From: Molanna angustata
Taxonomy: Eukaryota; Arthropoda; Insecta; Trichoptera; Molannidae
Length of the DNA: 64,000 bases
Reading direction: 5' to 3'
Assembly (NCBI GenBank): GCA_963576475.1
Contig: OY754980.1
Span: forward strand, 20,531,822-20,595,821
Position 1 is the stretch's first letter; each line of letters opens with the position of its first letter. A program made the position numbers and the translations under genes. A model generated the notes under the pieces. The model did no database searches. It was not told where the DNA came from and worked only from the letters and a program-made list of their open reading frames with translations. Positions 1 to 25,200 of this stretch are shown one piece after another.

Positions 1-990
1 TCCAACTGTCGATAGCGATAGTACCTATGTATAGTTGAAGAATAAGTACCAAACTATAAACCCATAAATACAAATTATTTAATATTTTAAGATATTTGGT
101 TTTCTACACAACACATGTACCTAGGTATGTATGTCAATATAGGATAGTATGGAGGTCAGTCCTTTGATCCTACCTAGAATATGAAAACAGCATGATGGTA
201 TGTATGTATGTTTGGAGATTAGTATCAAACTATTAAGTCTTCTTATATATTGTGTACCTATAGGCGACTGCCATACAAATTGTATGAAGCAATGTCGTCA
301 CTAAATTCAATTTTTATAAAAATTGTTAAAAAAAAATTGAGATGTGCTAATACAATTATTATATTTTTTATAGAAAATTAAATTGTCTAGTTGGGGTGTT
401 TCGGCTTTTTTCGATATTTTAAAAAAAATTGGAAATATAGGAAGTTAAACTCATAAATTTATCATAAAAAAAATATTTTTCTTAATAAAAAATGTTTGAG
501 AAACCCTGGAATTTTTTTGAAAAAACTCATTTGAGATTTTGTATTTTTCTATGTTAATACCATTTTTCAGCGTTCTACCTTTTATGGTTTCTGAGATATA
601 TGGAAAAATAAACCAAAATTTAAATAGTTGATAACCCCTGACTAAAACAAAAATTCAAAATTCTTAGTATAAAAGTTTTGTAGTCCTATAACTGTTTATA
701 TATTCTAAAAATTTGGGCTCTGTAAATTGAGCGGATCAAAAGTTATAAGGGGGGGGACACACACACACAGACACACACACAGACACACGGAATGTTCTAC
801 TCCGAATTCTGAGTAAATCCGTGCATGGAACATATATGCTGCGAAGCCTCTAAGTTGGTGTTTTTTGACTTCAAAGTTGGAAAAGCCGTGAAAAATGTAG
901 ACCTCTGCATACAATTCTCGCGTATCCTGGCTTGAAACATTGTCGATATGTTAAGAGAACAAAGTTCTCCTGAACAAATCGACAGTTGGA
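1..990 (+). mobile_element. TIR element, TCCAACTGTCGAT family, full-length copy
   Basis: Starts with TCCAACTGTCGAT and ends with the exact reverse complement at 978-990, a 13-bp terminal inverted repeat. The interior is AT-rich and has no protein-coding frame; it includes a CA/GA-rich microsatellite at about 750-790. Related copies lie at 21741-22480, 28650-30735 and 48814-49350. It looks like a non-autonomous DNA transposon. The window begins at its first base, so the left target duplication cannot be seen. Superfamily is unknown. Confidence 0.75.
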
Positions 991-1008
991 TAACCGTCGG
1001 TATGTTGG

Positions 1009-1112
1009 TTTAGTGCCGTGGAGGCAGTTTGCAAATATATCAATCGAGCAAAAAGACACAAAACGGCGATCTGCGCACCCACGTGACGAGTTCAAGTTGT
1101 TTTATGACAATC
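1009..1112 (-). repeat. Dispersed repeat, copy 1 of 3
   Basis: About 100 bp shared with 58515-58625 and 61008-61110: a core reading GTGCGCAGA-N-AAATTTGTGTC and a pyrimidine-rich end. It is noncoding. The copies are diverged and no termini are defined, so the class is unknown. Confidence 0.5.
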
Positions 1113-1664
1113 GAATTTAATCATTGCTCAACTAGAGATATAAGTGGGCTATATTTTTTTGTATCGTTGTTTATGCTGAAGATTTCGAATCAAATAATAT
1201 TTGATTCTCCTTTGAATATCTGTCTTAATAATTGTGAAGAAATCTTTTTGTGTAAGAATAAATAACATGGCTATTGTTGTCTGTTGAAGTAATTTGTCTT
1301 CTTTATTATGATATAATAAATGTATAACAAAATGAGCATATATTACCAATCATGTAAAGTAGAGCACGACACGGATATGTCACACTGATAAAAGTCATTT
1401 AAGTTCAATTCTATTATGCATGTCACATTAATAACTTTATTATCATGACAAAACAGATTTCATGTATAATCTCTTCTTTGATATTTTCCATGTTCATTAT
1501 GTTAATTTAAAACAAGACTATTTGACAGACGAAAAAGAAATAAAAAGTTCGAATGAGAATGAAAGAAAAATCTAAAAATCTAAATCTGAAAAACAAAGTA
1601 TAGGCTACCTGCCTATCTCAAAAACGATTATATGTATTGTAGGTATGCATGCAATGTGTGAATT
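1113..1664. other. No gene seen (upstream intron of the esterase)
   Basis: AT-rich sequence with no frame, repeat unit or RNA signal that I can support. It lies between the dispersed repeat and the splice-site tandem repeat. Confidence 0.6.
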
Positions 1665-1854
1665 AATTAATTTTATAATTTTATGATACAGTAGCAATCC
1701 AAAATTAATTAATATGTAATTTGATGATACAGTAGCAATCCAAAATTAATTAATTTGTAATTTGATGATACAGTAGCAATCCAAAATTAATTAATTTGTA
1801 ATTTGATGATACAGTGACAATCCAAATTAATTCATTTGTAATTTGATGATACAG

Positions 1855-1870
<16 letters not shown>
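1665..1870 (+). repeat. 41-bp tandem repeat that multiplies a splice acceptor
   Basis: Five copies (period 41, last step 40) of a unit containing TTTGATGATACAGTAGCAATCC. The ACAG acceptor core recurs at 1688-1691, 1729-1732, 1770-1773, 1811-1814 and 1851-1854. The last copy is the apparent acceptor of the esterase exon at 1855, and each repeat includes the first 10-14 bases of that exon. The upstream copies are therefore potential decoy acceptors. Confidence 0.85.
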
Positions 1871-14324
<12,454 letters not shown>

Positions 14325-14808
14325 ATATTCAATTAGCAAAATGAACTAAGATCTCTCTTTGGGAATATAATCAATTTATGAAGTCATTCCCATATTGATT
14401 TGATTATTCAAAATATAAACCACGTCAATGTGCTCGGTTATGACGATAACAAGAGAATTTTTAAATGTCCTATCTACCTGTACCTGCTGATATGATTGAC
14501 GAAATGAATGCATTTTTAATTAAGCCTTTATTTCCGTTTAAGATGAAGCTCACGAGAATCTTTAAATTAATACACTTTTGAAAATACCGTCAACAGCGCT
14601 ACTTATATTGTTGATGTGTCATTTTGTTCTATGAATCCAGTGATATAATAATAACTATGTTTTTGATTGAATCTATTGTTCTAGAAAATAATATTAAGTT
14701 ATAAAATAGATTTATATTAAACTAATTAGGAAATTAATAATTGTGTGTCAGGAAATCTGTGTAAATATTTGTATTAAGTTTTTATTTTTATAATACTGTT
14801 ATTGACTA

Positions 14809-14814
14809 AATAAA
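14809..14814 (+). promoter_or_regulatory. Polyadenylation signal of the esterase gene
   Basis: An AATAAA hexamer lies about 485 bases after the esterase stop codon in otherwise featureless AT-rich sequence. It is the first well-placed signal, so the 3' UTR probably ends near 14,830. Transcript data would be needed to exclude other sites. Confidence 0.5.
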
Positions 14815-14839
14815 TATTTTAGAAATATCTAAATTATTT

Positions 14840-15016
14840 TTTTTTATAGTTATAAAAATAACAAATAAGAATGATAACGATAAAAAATTAATAAGAATGT
14901 GAAAATCAGTGGCGCAGCTAGAAATTACGGATCTCATGCAAAAATTACACGAGGGCCTCCTAATGAAATAATTTTAACTACATATTTGCACATTTTAGAT
15001 ACTCACATTATAGTTG
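14840..15016. other. Intergenic space between convergent esterase and HAL genes
   Basis: From here to the HAL stop codon at 16204 I see no gene. The region holds two SINE copies in opposite orientation (listed separately), and the remainder (15251-15651, 15858-16203) is AT-rich and unremarkable. Confidence 0.5.
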
Positions 15017-15250
15017 TCTGCCTTCGTGTTTCAGTTGGTTAGGTATCTGACTGCTGAATATAGGTCCCGGGTTCGATTCCCAGTTTTAAAGTGTTTTAAA
15101 GTTCCACAGTTTTAAAGTGTGATTTCAGTATAGATCTGTAAGACGATTAATATCATAAGTCTCCAGAATGTGGAAACTTGTTATTAGGTGCATGTTAAAT
15201 TAATATTTGACGTAGTGCCTGTTAGTTGCTCAAGAAGAAATATAAATAAA
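15017..15250 (+). mobile_element. SINE family 1, full-length copy
   Basis: tRNA-like head (TGCCTTCGTGTTTCAGTTGG, box B GGGTTCGATTCCC), body, and 3' tail with TTTGACGTAGTGCCTGTTAG. It carries a small internal duplication of TTTTAAAGT. Confidence 0.8.
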
Positions 15251-15651
15251 TAATAGGGTTATTAATTTAATCAGAAATAAGCCCACCCATTTTTAAATTG
15301 GTTATTCATCTTGTTATTATTAATTCATTAATTTCCAGCACTATTGAGGTGAGATATTCACGAAAATGATATTTCACGTATGTAATTTAATATTTTCAAA
15401 GATATCAATAAATTTTAAAGACCTTTTAAAGAAAAATTTTTTCCGTTCTGTTTATTAGTTTTGACAATAAATTCGGGGCCTCTGTCAGGCTGAGCCTTCA
15501 TGCTTTACAAGACCCCGCTGTTAGGTAGCTACACCACTGGTTGTGATTGGCTAAATCAAATTCTATTAATTCAAATTATAATTCAACACTATTTTAATAA
15601 TTTTTCTCCCATAATGAGATTTTCTAATATATTTTATTTAATTTTATGTAG

Positions 15652-15857
15652 CTTCTCCGGTAACTAACAGATGCTATGTCAAATAATTATTTAACACGCA
15701 CCCAATAACTAGTTGCCACATTCTGGAGACTTACGATATATATTGTCTCACAGATCCAAACTGAAAATACAATTAAAAACTGTGTCTCCACCGGGAATCG
15801 AACCCGGGACCCTTGGATCAGCTGTCAGATACCTAACCAACTGAGCTACGAAGGCTG
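15652..15857 (-). mobile_element. SINE family 1, full-length copy
   Basis: Reverse-strand copy with tail (GGTAACTAACAG on +), body and head (box B CGGGAATCGAACCCGGGACC on +). It faces the copy at 15017-15250, so a hairpin could form between them. Confidence 0.85.
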
Positions 15858-16203
15858 ATGACTTTAGTTACAAATAGTGTGTAATTTATTTAAATTTTAT
15901 TTCAATGGATTGTACCTATTCGCTATTATTTATTTTAATGATATTCAATCATGAATTGAACTAAGTTACACTTTTTGTTTAGCAAAAAAACATGATCATA
16001 GACAAACACCAATCTAACTGGTAAATTAACGTAACAATAATAATTATACAGTAGTTATTTAATAAGTTAGAATTGATAAATAAATTTTATGTAAGCTTAA
16101 GTATATTTCCCTTTGAAGAAACACATTAATACATATTCATTTGCTTACATAATAAATAATCAATAAAACACGTTTCTGATAATACTTTTTCAATTGAAGA
16201 GTA

Positions 16204-19200
16204 TTATTCTTTAAGTTTTCTTTTCTTGTTTCCTGCTCTCGGCCTCTGAACCTCCCCGACCATCACTGCCGTGGGACTGAAGACATGCGTCTCTATTTCA
16301 GTTGGTGCGTGGTAGTAGTCAATGTGGTGTTTCACAGCATTCCATATCTTCTCCTCTTGTAATAGTTTGGTGACAGCTTCTATGTCGGGAGCCATGTACC
16401 GATCTTTATCCCATGACCTAAAAAACAATCAAGTACCTTGTTGATAAAAAATCATAATTTTTTTTATTTTTATCTCAAATAAACTTATTTCTTCGAAATT
16501 GTTTTTTCTCAAATGATGTGTATAAATATATGATAGAATGAAAAATGAGGACATAAGGAGAGAATGCAAGATAAACAAGGATATTATAAGTAAATGCCTT
16601 GAAGTGGTTTGGACATATTGAAAGAACGATCAACGACAGACCAAAAAAATGTACGTGGGTGTAAAAGATGGAGTAAGTAGCAGGGGTCACCCCAGAAAGT
16701 GATGGCATGACCACATGAATGATATTTTGAAAGAAAGAAACATGAGAAGCTTAAACATTGAAGAACATGTATGAGACGATTCATGGATGTAAAGGAAGCC
16801 AGGATTGTGTACAAAAATAGAGAATTATAGTTCTCGGTTCTCTCTAGGACTTGATGTGATGGTATGTATGTGTCCAAAAATAAATAGATATGATTGAAAA
16901 AATATTATTAAAAAGGATATTGTAATAACATGTAAAAAAAGAGAATTTAGATGAGTCAGTGGCAGAGCGGGCATTGTGTTGGCATAGCAATCCAGCGATG
17001 GTGAGTTCGAACCCCACCCAGATTCCTCGACCCATATTTTTCACTGTGCATTTTTTCACATATAATAGGACAAAATCACAAATAAGGATGGTAAAAGTAT
17101 TAATACTACGTTGAAAATTGCAAAAAAAAGCATTGGCATAAAAAATGTTATAGAATATTGTCCATAGATGCCTCTGCTGTGGATGTTTTGAAGTTATTTC
17201 CCATAGAGTGTGTTTTATAGAAGGTCGACAAGCCTTTAGTGAAAATTTATTAAGAAAGTTGAGGACCGTCCATAGTCCCCCATTTGTAAATTTAGGGAAT
17301 GTAGGAAGGTGTAGGTTATTTTAAAATAACCTACACCTTCCTTTTTATTTTAAAATAATGTATTTAACTTGAAATAACAGGAGAATACATATGAAACAAT
17401 GCATGGATGATATATTAAGAAAGAAGTGTGAGAGAAGTCAGATTCTCTCTGCCCATTCTTAATGATTTATTCTAATGATAACGATAATGACTTACCTGAC
17501 AACACTTCGCACCACTTTATGTGCTTCTTCAATAGGAACAGTAGTCTTCAACGGTCGTAAAAACTCTATAGCTTGACAAGCTGCCAATAGTTCAATAGCA
17601 ATCACACGCTCCACATTTTCCACAACCTAAAATCAAAGTCAATGTAACTGAGCTGTGTATACTAAAAAACTCAAAATAACAAAATTAGAAAGATATGTAT
17701 TTGACGTACCATCAAACATTTCCTGGCCGAAAACCCTCCCATGGAGACATGATCTTCTTGGGCAGCGCTGGTACTCAAAGAATCCACACTACTTGGATGA
17801 CACAGGACTTTATTTTCTGATACTAAAATAATATGGAAATATTGTATAAATTAGAAAAGTATATAGAGAAATGAAATAACCCTTACAATATATATTTTTT
17901 GACTTTCTTGAAAATTCTTCATAATAATTATGAAATAAAAGTTTACAAATATTTTATATAATTAAATTCACTCGATTAATAGAGTTATTAAAAACCATTT
18001 TGAAAAAGCACTTGGCAAGGTTTGTGTGTTCCATGTTTCATTATAGATGCTGATAATATTGCCTAAAAACACCTCCATAAGGTGAAAAGCATAAGTCAAT
18101 AAAAAAAATTGTCAATAATAAGACGCATATTGTTTGTCAATAATTTATCACAAATAGTTTCAATTTTTTTACCAAAAGATTTAAAACCGGCATTTTATAC
18201 CAACAACAAACCTTGAAAACTGTTAATCAATTCACAAGATAAAGTCAAAAATACTCTGGGGAGCATGAGTGTGATAATTGTTCCGCTATTTGTTTTGGAA
18301 AAACGGGGTGTGAATTCGAGACTAGAGTCAAATGCTAAAGAACACGTAAGATGCATAAAAAATGATAACTTCTCTGAATTTGTACAAAATTTTATACTAA
18401 AACGATCATCATTTTGAAATGCAATCGGCTACAAAATTTTTGCATATTAATAAAAAAAGTTTATGTTTGGATAATATAGAGTCACTGGAAATACTAAAAA
18501 TCAATCAATTAAAAATAACATAGTAAATAACTAATTAAACTTAACTTTCAGTCCGCTATTAAATATGTTTCCTACCTATTTTTTCCTAGTCTTTCTTACC
18601 AATACAAAAGTACTTCGTACTCCACAAGATCCGCCCCTAATTACCTCTCATTTCATAAAATATTAAAGATGGAATGTGTAGTTTAGGAAATATTTATACT
18701 ATACATATATTATTACTAACCTAGAGCAGCTGCAGTGCAATGCGCAAGCATAAAACCTGAATTGATTCCGCCTTCTTTTACTAAAAATGCTGGAAGCTCA
18801 CTGAGAGCTGAAATAAAAAAAATACAAAGTGGATTATGAATATTTTGGAAAATATTAAATTTTAATTTTATATCCTGTTAAAAAAAAAATTAACAGTAAA
18901 ATTATTTGAAATATTTATAAATTTGACAGAGATAAGCAATAAGCACTCAAGACAGTGTATAAAATGCTATTTTTCTGTGTCAAGAGATTGGAAAAATTAG
19001 CCATATGCATCACATAATATGTGTAACCCATTTGACCTATTTTATAGAAAATTTACCACTAGTAAAATGATTACCTGGATTAACAAGTCTTTCAACTCTC
19101 CTTTCACTCATGGAAGCCAGCTCATGTATAGCAATTGCTAAGTAATCTAGAACTTTGGCAGGATACTCTCCGTGGAAATTACCAGCAGATATAATTTCTC

Positions 19201-22200
19201 CTCTATCAGCAAATACAATCTAAATGTAAAAATATATTGAATATTACATTTTATAGGAAAGTAATAGACATATCAAACATTTATTTTACTGAACATGCAT
19301 CGATAATTAAGTCTACAAACGGTTCAACTAAATATAAAAAAAATGATATCCCCTATATCAATTTGATATGAAATATGTATTTACATAATTATATAATAAA
19401 TATGAAATATGTATTTACATATTATATAATATATGAAATATTTTTTCTCACCGGATTATCAGTTCCACTGTTGATTTCCGTTGTTATAATTTGGCTGACA
19501 AAGTTGATGGTATCATGAACAATACCGTGAACTTGTGGACAACATCGAAGAGTGTATGCATCTTGCACTCTATTGCAGAATCTGTGAGACTCTAAAAAAA
19601 ACAAAAAAAAAAGATTTTTAAAATGCACTTTTTTGTTACAATTCAATATATAAATACTGAATCCAAGATTGAATCAAGCATAAGTTCCTAAAAGTTGATG
19701 CACAGACAAATTAAATTCTATAAACTATATGAATAAAAATCAACACTTACGAGCTATCTGCGATGGATATGTATCTGAATGAAGAAGAGCTCTGAGTCTT
19801 TTAGCAACCTGAATCTGTCCCTTGTGTGGTCTAATCGCCTGCACATCGGAATCAAATGCTCTAGAAGTGCCCTTCAATACTTCCAATGTCATAGCAGCTA
19901 CTACATCAGCCTGCCTGGCTACATTAGCAGCTCGTTCCACAGCCTCAGCTCCCAGACTAGTAATCAACTGTGTACCATTTATAAGAGCTATTCCTTCCTT
20001 AGCATGTAATCGCATTGGCTTCAAATTATTTTTCTCCAAAACCTGTGAATAATAACTATAACAGTTAGATAAACAAATACATATGTACCTATATAAAATA
20101 AAAACTTGGACTATCATTTGATGAAAAAATAAATAATATAATGATAAAAAAATAACCATGGCAGAATCTCCCCACCCTGTTGTTGGACTCCACATTCTAC
20201 CTTCACCCATAATACCCAAGGCAAGATGAGACAGAGGTGCCAGATCTCCACTAGCACCGACAGACCCTTGCTCTGGCACCCATGACAAACAATTATCTGA
20301 AAAATAATAAAAATGATACCTCAGGAACAAAATAAAAAGGATAAATTATTAAGATAGCATTTTATTTTTTCATTCAAATATTAATATAGCTCAAACAAAA
20401 ATTAGAAATGCAAATGCAATAGATATAGATAATGTATGAAAATAATTGTTCTCACGGTTGAATGCATTAACCAAACACAAGAGTGTTGAAAGAGATATTC
20501 CGCTGTATCCCTTAGCCAAAACATTAATCCTCAGAGCAAGAAGCATTCTAGTTCTCTCTGGAGACAGAGGATTGCCCACTCCAGCTGCATGAGACCTGAT
20601 CAAGTTATATTGAAGCTCTTCCAATTTGTCATCGGGGATGGTCGTGTTGGCAAAGTTGCCGAATCCAGTTGTGATTCCATATACCACTAAAACAACAAAA
20701 AAAATAGTGTTAAACACAGTGCACATTTACATTGGTAAAAATCAACTTAATTACTATTTGACTTTCTCACTTATAAATTCTTACTAACAATCTGTTATAT
20801 TAAACAAAATAAATTAAAAATTGTTAGAAAATTAAGTTCCATTTTTTAGTAACATTGTTATAATTTTTGACACTAACTATATAGTATTGATTAATAGATC
20901 ACCATTATCCGTAGGTATTATATACTCTTTGATCACAATTTAAACTAAAAACAAATTGTTTTATTTACTTGAAACAATTTCTTATTAATTTGCTTTAGAG
21001 TTGCATCAAGAATTCAATTAAAAATATTTAAGAGGGTGACTGCTGCCAACTTACCTATTTTTTCAATTTGATATACCATCATTATTACTTAACGAATCAT
21101 TTTGAAAAAAAGAACCTAGTTAGTTTGGATATTAATAAAGAGAAATATACCTTAACTTTTTGATTATGTTCTGTATATATTCTTGTAGGTAAATAATAAG
21201 CATACCCCAATTTTAGACATTAATCTTAAATTTCTAAAAAAATATAAGGTATAGAGCAATATTTTTTTTTTATAAATTAAAGAACAAAATACCTGGAAAA
21301 ATATGATATTACGTTGCATGAACGCATCAGGTTAAGTAAATAAACCAAAAAAACTTTTATTACGCAATGGCGCTGAATGGAAAATAAATGTTTTTTGGTT
21401 TATTTACTAAACCTGAAGCATTAATGCAACGCCACATCATATTTTTCTAGATATTTTTGTCTTCTTTAATTTAAAAAAAAATATATTACTCTACGCCTTA
21501 TAGTTTATTAAAAATATTTGATAAACGTTGAAAATCGGGGTATGCCATTATTTTTCTACAAGAATTTATACAGAACATTATCAAAAAGTTAAGGTATATT
21601 TTTGTTTATTAATATCCAAACTATCTAAATTATTTTTTTCAAAACGATTTGATAAGAAATAACGATGGTATATCAAATTGAAAAATAGGTAAGTTGGCAG
21701 CAGTCCCCCCCTTAAATAAATCATTAGTTGAGTAAACCATAATGTTTCAAGCCAGGATACGCGAGATTGTATGCAGGATCTATATTTTTCACGGTTTTTC
21801 CAACTTTGAAGTCAAAAAACACCAACTTAGAGGCTTCGCAATTTTGAATTTTTGTTTCAGTCAGGGGTTATCAACTTTTGAATTTTTACTTTATTTTTCC
21901 ATATATCTCAGAAACCATAAAAGCTAGAACGCTGAAAATTAGTATGAACATAGGAAAATACAAAATCTCAAATTGGTTTTTACAAAAAATTTCCAGAGTT
22001 TCTCAAACATTTTTTATTAAGAAAAATATTTTTTTTATGATAAATTTATGTGTTTAACTGCCTATCTTTCCAATTTTTTTAAAAATACCAAAAAAAGCCG
22101 AAACACCCCAACTAGATAATTTAATTTTCTATAAAAAATTTGAAAATTGTAGTAGTATATCTCAATTTTTTTTAGCAATTTTTATAAAAATTGAATTTAG

Positions 22201-25200
22201 TGACGACATTGCTTCATACAATTTGTATGGCAGTCGCCTATAGGTACACAATATCTAAGAAGACTCAATAATTTGATACTTAATCTCCAAATATACATAC
22301 ATACCATCATGCTGTTTCATATTCTGGGTAGGAAAAAAAGACTATCCCATCTTGTCATACTACACATGTTGTATAGAAAACAAAATATCTTAAAAAATTC
22401 AATAATTTGGATTTATGGGTTTATAGTTTAGTACTTATTCTTCAACTATAGGTACATACTATCGCTATCGACAGTTGGATCTCATGTGTTACATGCAACT
22501 AGTTAAATAAAGTGAAAATCAAATGCATACAAAAAATCAATGAATAATTACATCACTTTTTTCTCGCTTATCTTCAAACTTAAATATTAACATAGTAACA
22601 AGTAGGTTTTTGAAAATAGCACAATATCAAGGTAATGAGGTCATATTATAAAACATTTGCAAATACAACTATCTAATTTATTTGAACACAAAATATTTAT
22701 CTCAGGCAAATAGAGTAAAGGAGGTCTCTGGTAAAATAAGAATAACAATTTAGTAAAACTAATCTTTTTTTATTTAAACAATATGTTTGAACTATTCTGT
22801 AAATTAAATATTATGCTCATTTTCATAATGTTGTATAATACATTTAACTGTATTTATATCAAAATGAAATTTCATTCAATAATTGTAATTCTCATGTTTA
22901 AAATGAAGATTAGCAAATAATTTTAATAACCTACCATCATTAATCAAATAATAACACATATCTCCTGTTAATTTGTAGACATTTTTTAATTTGACTCATT
23001 AACCTCTATGATAGTGAGTTTTGGTATGATGTACATATCTATACGGAGTGAGTTATTTTAAATATAAAAATTTTAAATAAAAAGTATTATGTTTGACGAC
23101 TCCGGATACAATAATCGGGTAAAAAAATTAATTAAAACCTACCATTTTTTAAAGTTTATATTGAAAAATCGTATGATTATTTCAGGTGTCTTCAACTATT
23201 GGTTGCGGTGTGAAAAATATTCGTACTTTAGTAAAAAAAATCTTTACTTCTCTAGCCGTACCGGTACGGCCATACTTCGATTTGCAATGACGTTTCCTGC
23301 CGTACAGGTACGGCCATTCTGACTTAGAGGTTAAGAAAGTAAACATTATAAAAAAATATTTATTATTTTTTTTTGTATATCTTCTTTCTACCTTTCGTTT
23401 TTTACTTTAAATAAATTCTTATCTTTTTTAAATATATATTTTTAAAATCTAAAAAAATAGCTTAATGATTTATTTTGCTACCTTATTATGTAGTAAATTT
23501 CATTCTAATAAGGCATCTTCTAGATCCAAAACTAAAAGATTCACCGAACATAAAAAGGATTTCAATTAGATAATGTACAAAACAAGAATGAAATATTATT
23601 CAAATTGTACCTTTTTTCTCCTTTAAAATCTTTTCTATCAAATTTCTCGATTTAATGACATTTTGTTCAGAATCTTTAGTAAGTTTTATTTTGTATCTTC
23701 CACGTCCTAATTGACGCAAGTCATCAGTTGACAAGCTGGTCCCATCCAAATACAACACCTGAAAGGAAAAATAAAATCATTAATATTTTGTTGCAAATAA
23801 TAAACAAACAAAACGTTTTTATTTGTATTTGAAAAAATGCATTACCTCACTGGCAGGCTGGAAATCTTCAGGACTATTACACAAAAGTGTTAAGGGAAAT
23901 TAATTACAATATTCATTCATTCATTCATACCATCACGGCATATCCCACAATGTGGGGTAACCAGCAAAAGGTGTGCGGGTGTGCATTGCCTTATAAAAGG
24001 GAGCACAACATACCAACACACCAACATACCGATGTGCATTGCCTTATAAAAGGGAGCACAATATACCAACACACCAGTCTCGTCTCACCTAAAAAGGCAC
24101 TATATTCAGAATGGTTGGTGAACCTCATTGCTGAACTATGTTAGATGTTATTGTTGCCTGTTGTATTTTCGATTACCCGGCTCTTACGGGACACTCGAAA
24201 ACAATAATAGAAAAGAGTGGAAGCACTATTCTAAGCACTATTCAATAAAATACTGATCAGTTGTTTACCACCACATTGTTTATCACAATAAAAGTTTTTA
24301 ATTATTATTATAATCAGTGGTAATTTTTTAGAACATTTTCTTGTGCAAAATTATTAAGATATACTTTCTTGTATGCGATTGTCAATGTCTGTAAGTGTCC
24401 CAAATAAAATAAAATAAAAGAAAAATAATGAATGAAATATTGATGTTATCAATAGATACCATTGATTTATATGGGGACCAGACAAATTTAATTGTTAAAG
24501 TCAAATCAGAACACATTACAAGACAGAACGGAGACCAATCAACACATACACATAACAGAACATTTCTAATACAATTTCAAAGAAATTATGAAACTAGACA
24601 ACGTCGCATAACATCCAAACTTTTGATTTTTTATGTATGTATGTAGTGTAGAAAGGTTCTGTTTTGACTATGTGTTGATTTCTCACTATGTGTTTTTTGA
24701 CTATGTTCTCATTAGACTTCAACGATTTATTACAGAACCAATTTATAAGTACCTACCTACTTAATTAATTTATTTTTCAATGTTAAAGGATCATAGAACA
24801 AGATTTATTAAAACTATAACCAAGTTGGCCTTCGTGCTTCAATTAGTTAGATATCTGACTGCTGGGCCAAAGGTCCCGTGTTCGATTCCCGGTGGAGACA
24901 CAGTTTTTAATTGTGTTTTCTGTCTGGGTCTGTGAGATGATAAATATCGAAAGTCTCCAGAATGTAGCAACTGAATGTGGTTAAATTAATATCTGACATA
25001 GTACCTGTTAGTTGGCCGAGAAACAATACAAAAATAAAATATTTAATATTTTTTCAACATTCAGTAATATGAAATTTTTATATAATTTCATTGAAAAGGA
25101 TACATTGGTTCCAAAACATGTTTTAATTCATCTGGAATAATTTTAACATTCTTTTCTTTATCCGTTGTTAAAACTGAAAGAAAAAAAAAACAGTAGTAAA

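Noticed and set aside
24428..24646. 72-codon frame
   Set aside because: No conserved features; located in a HAL intron beside repeats.
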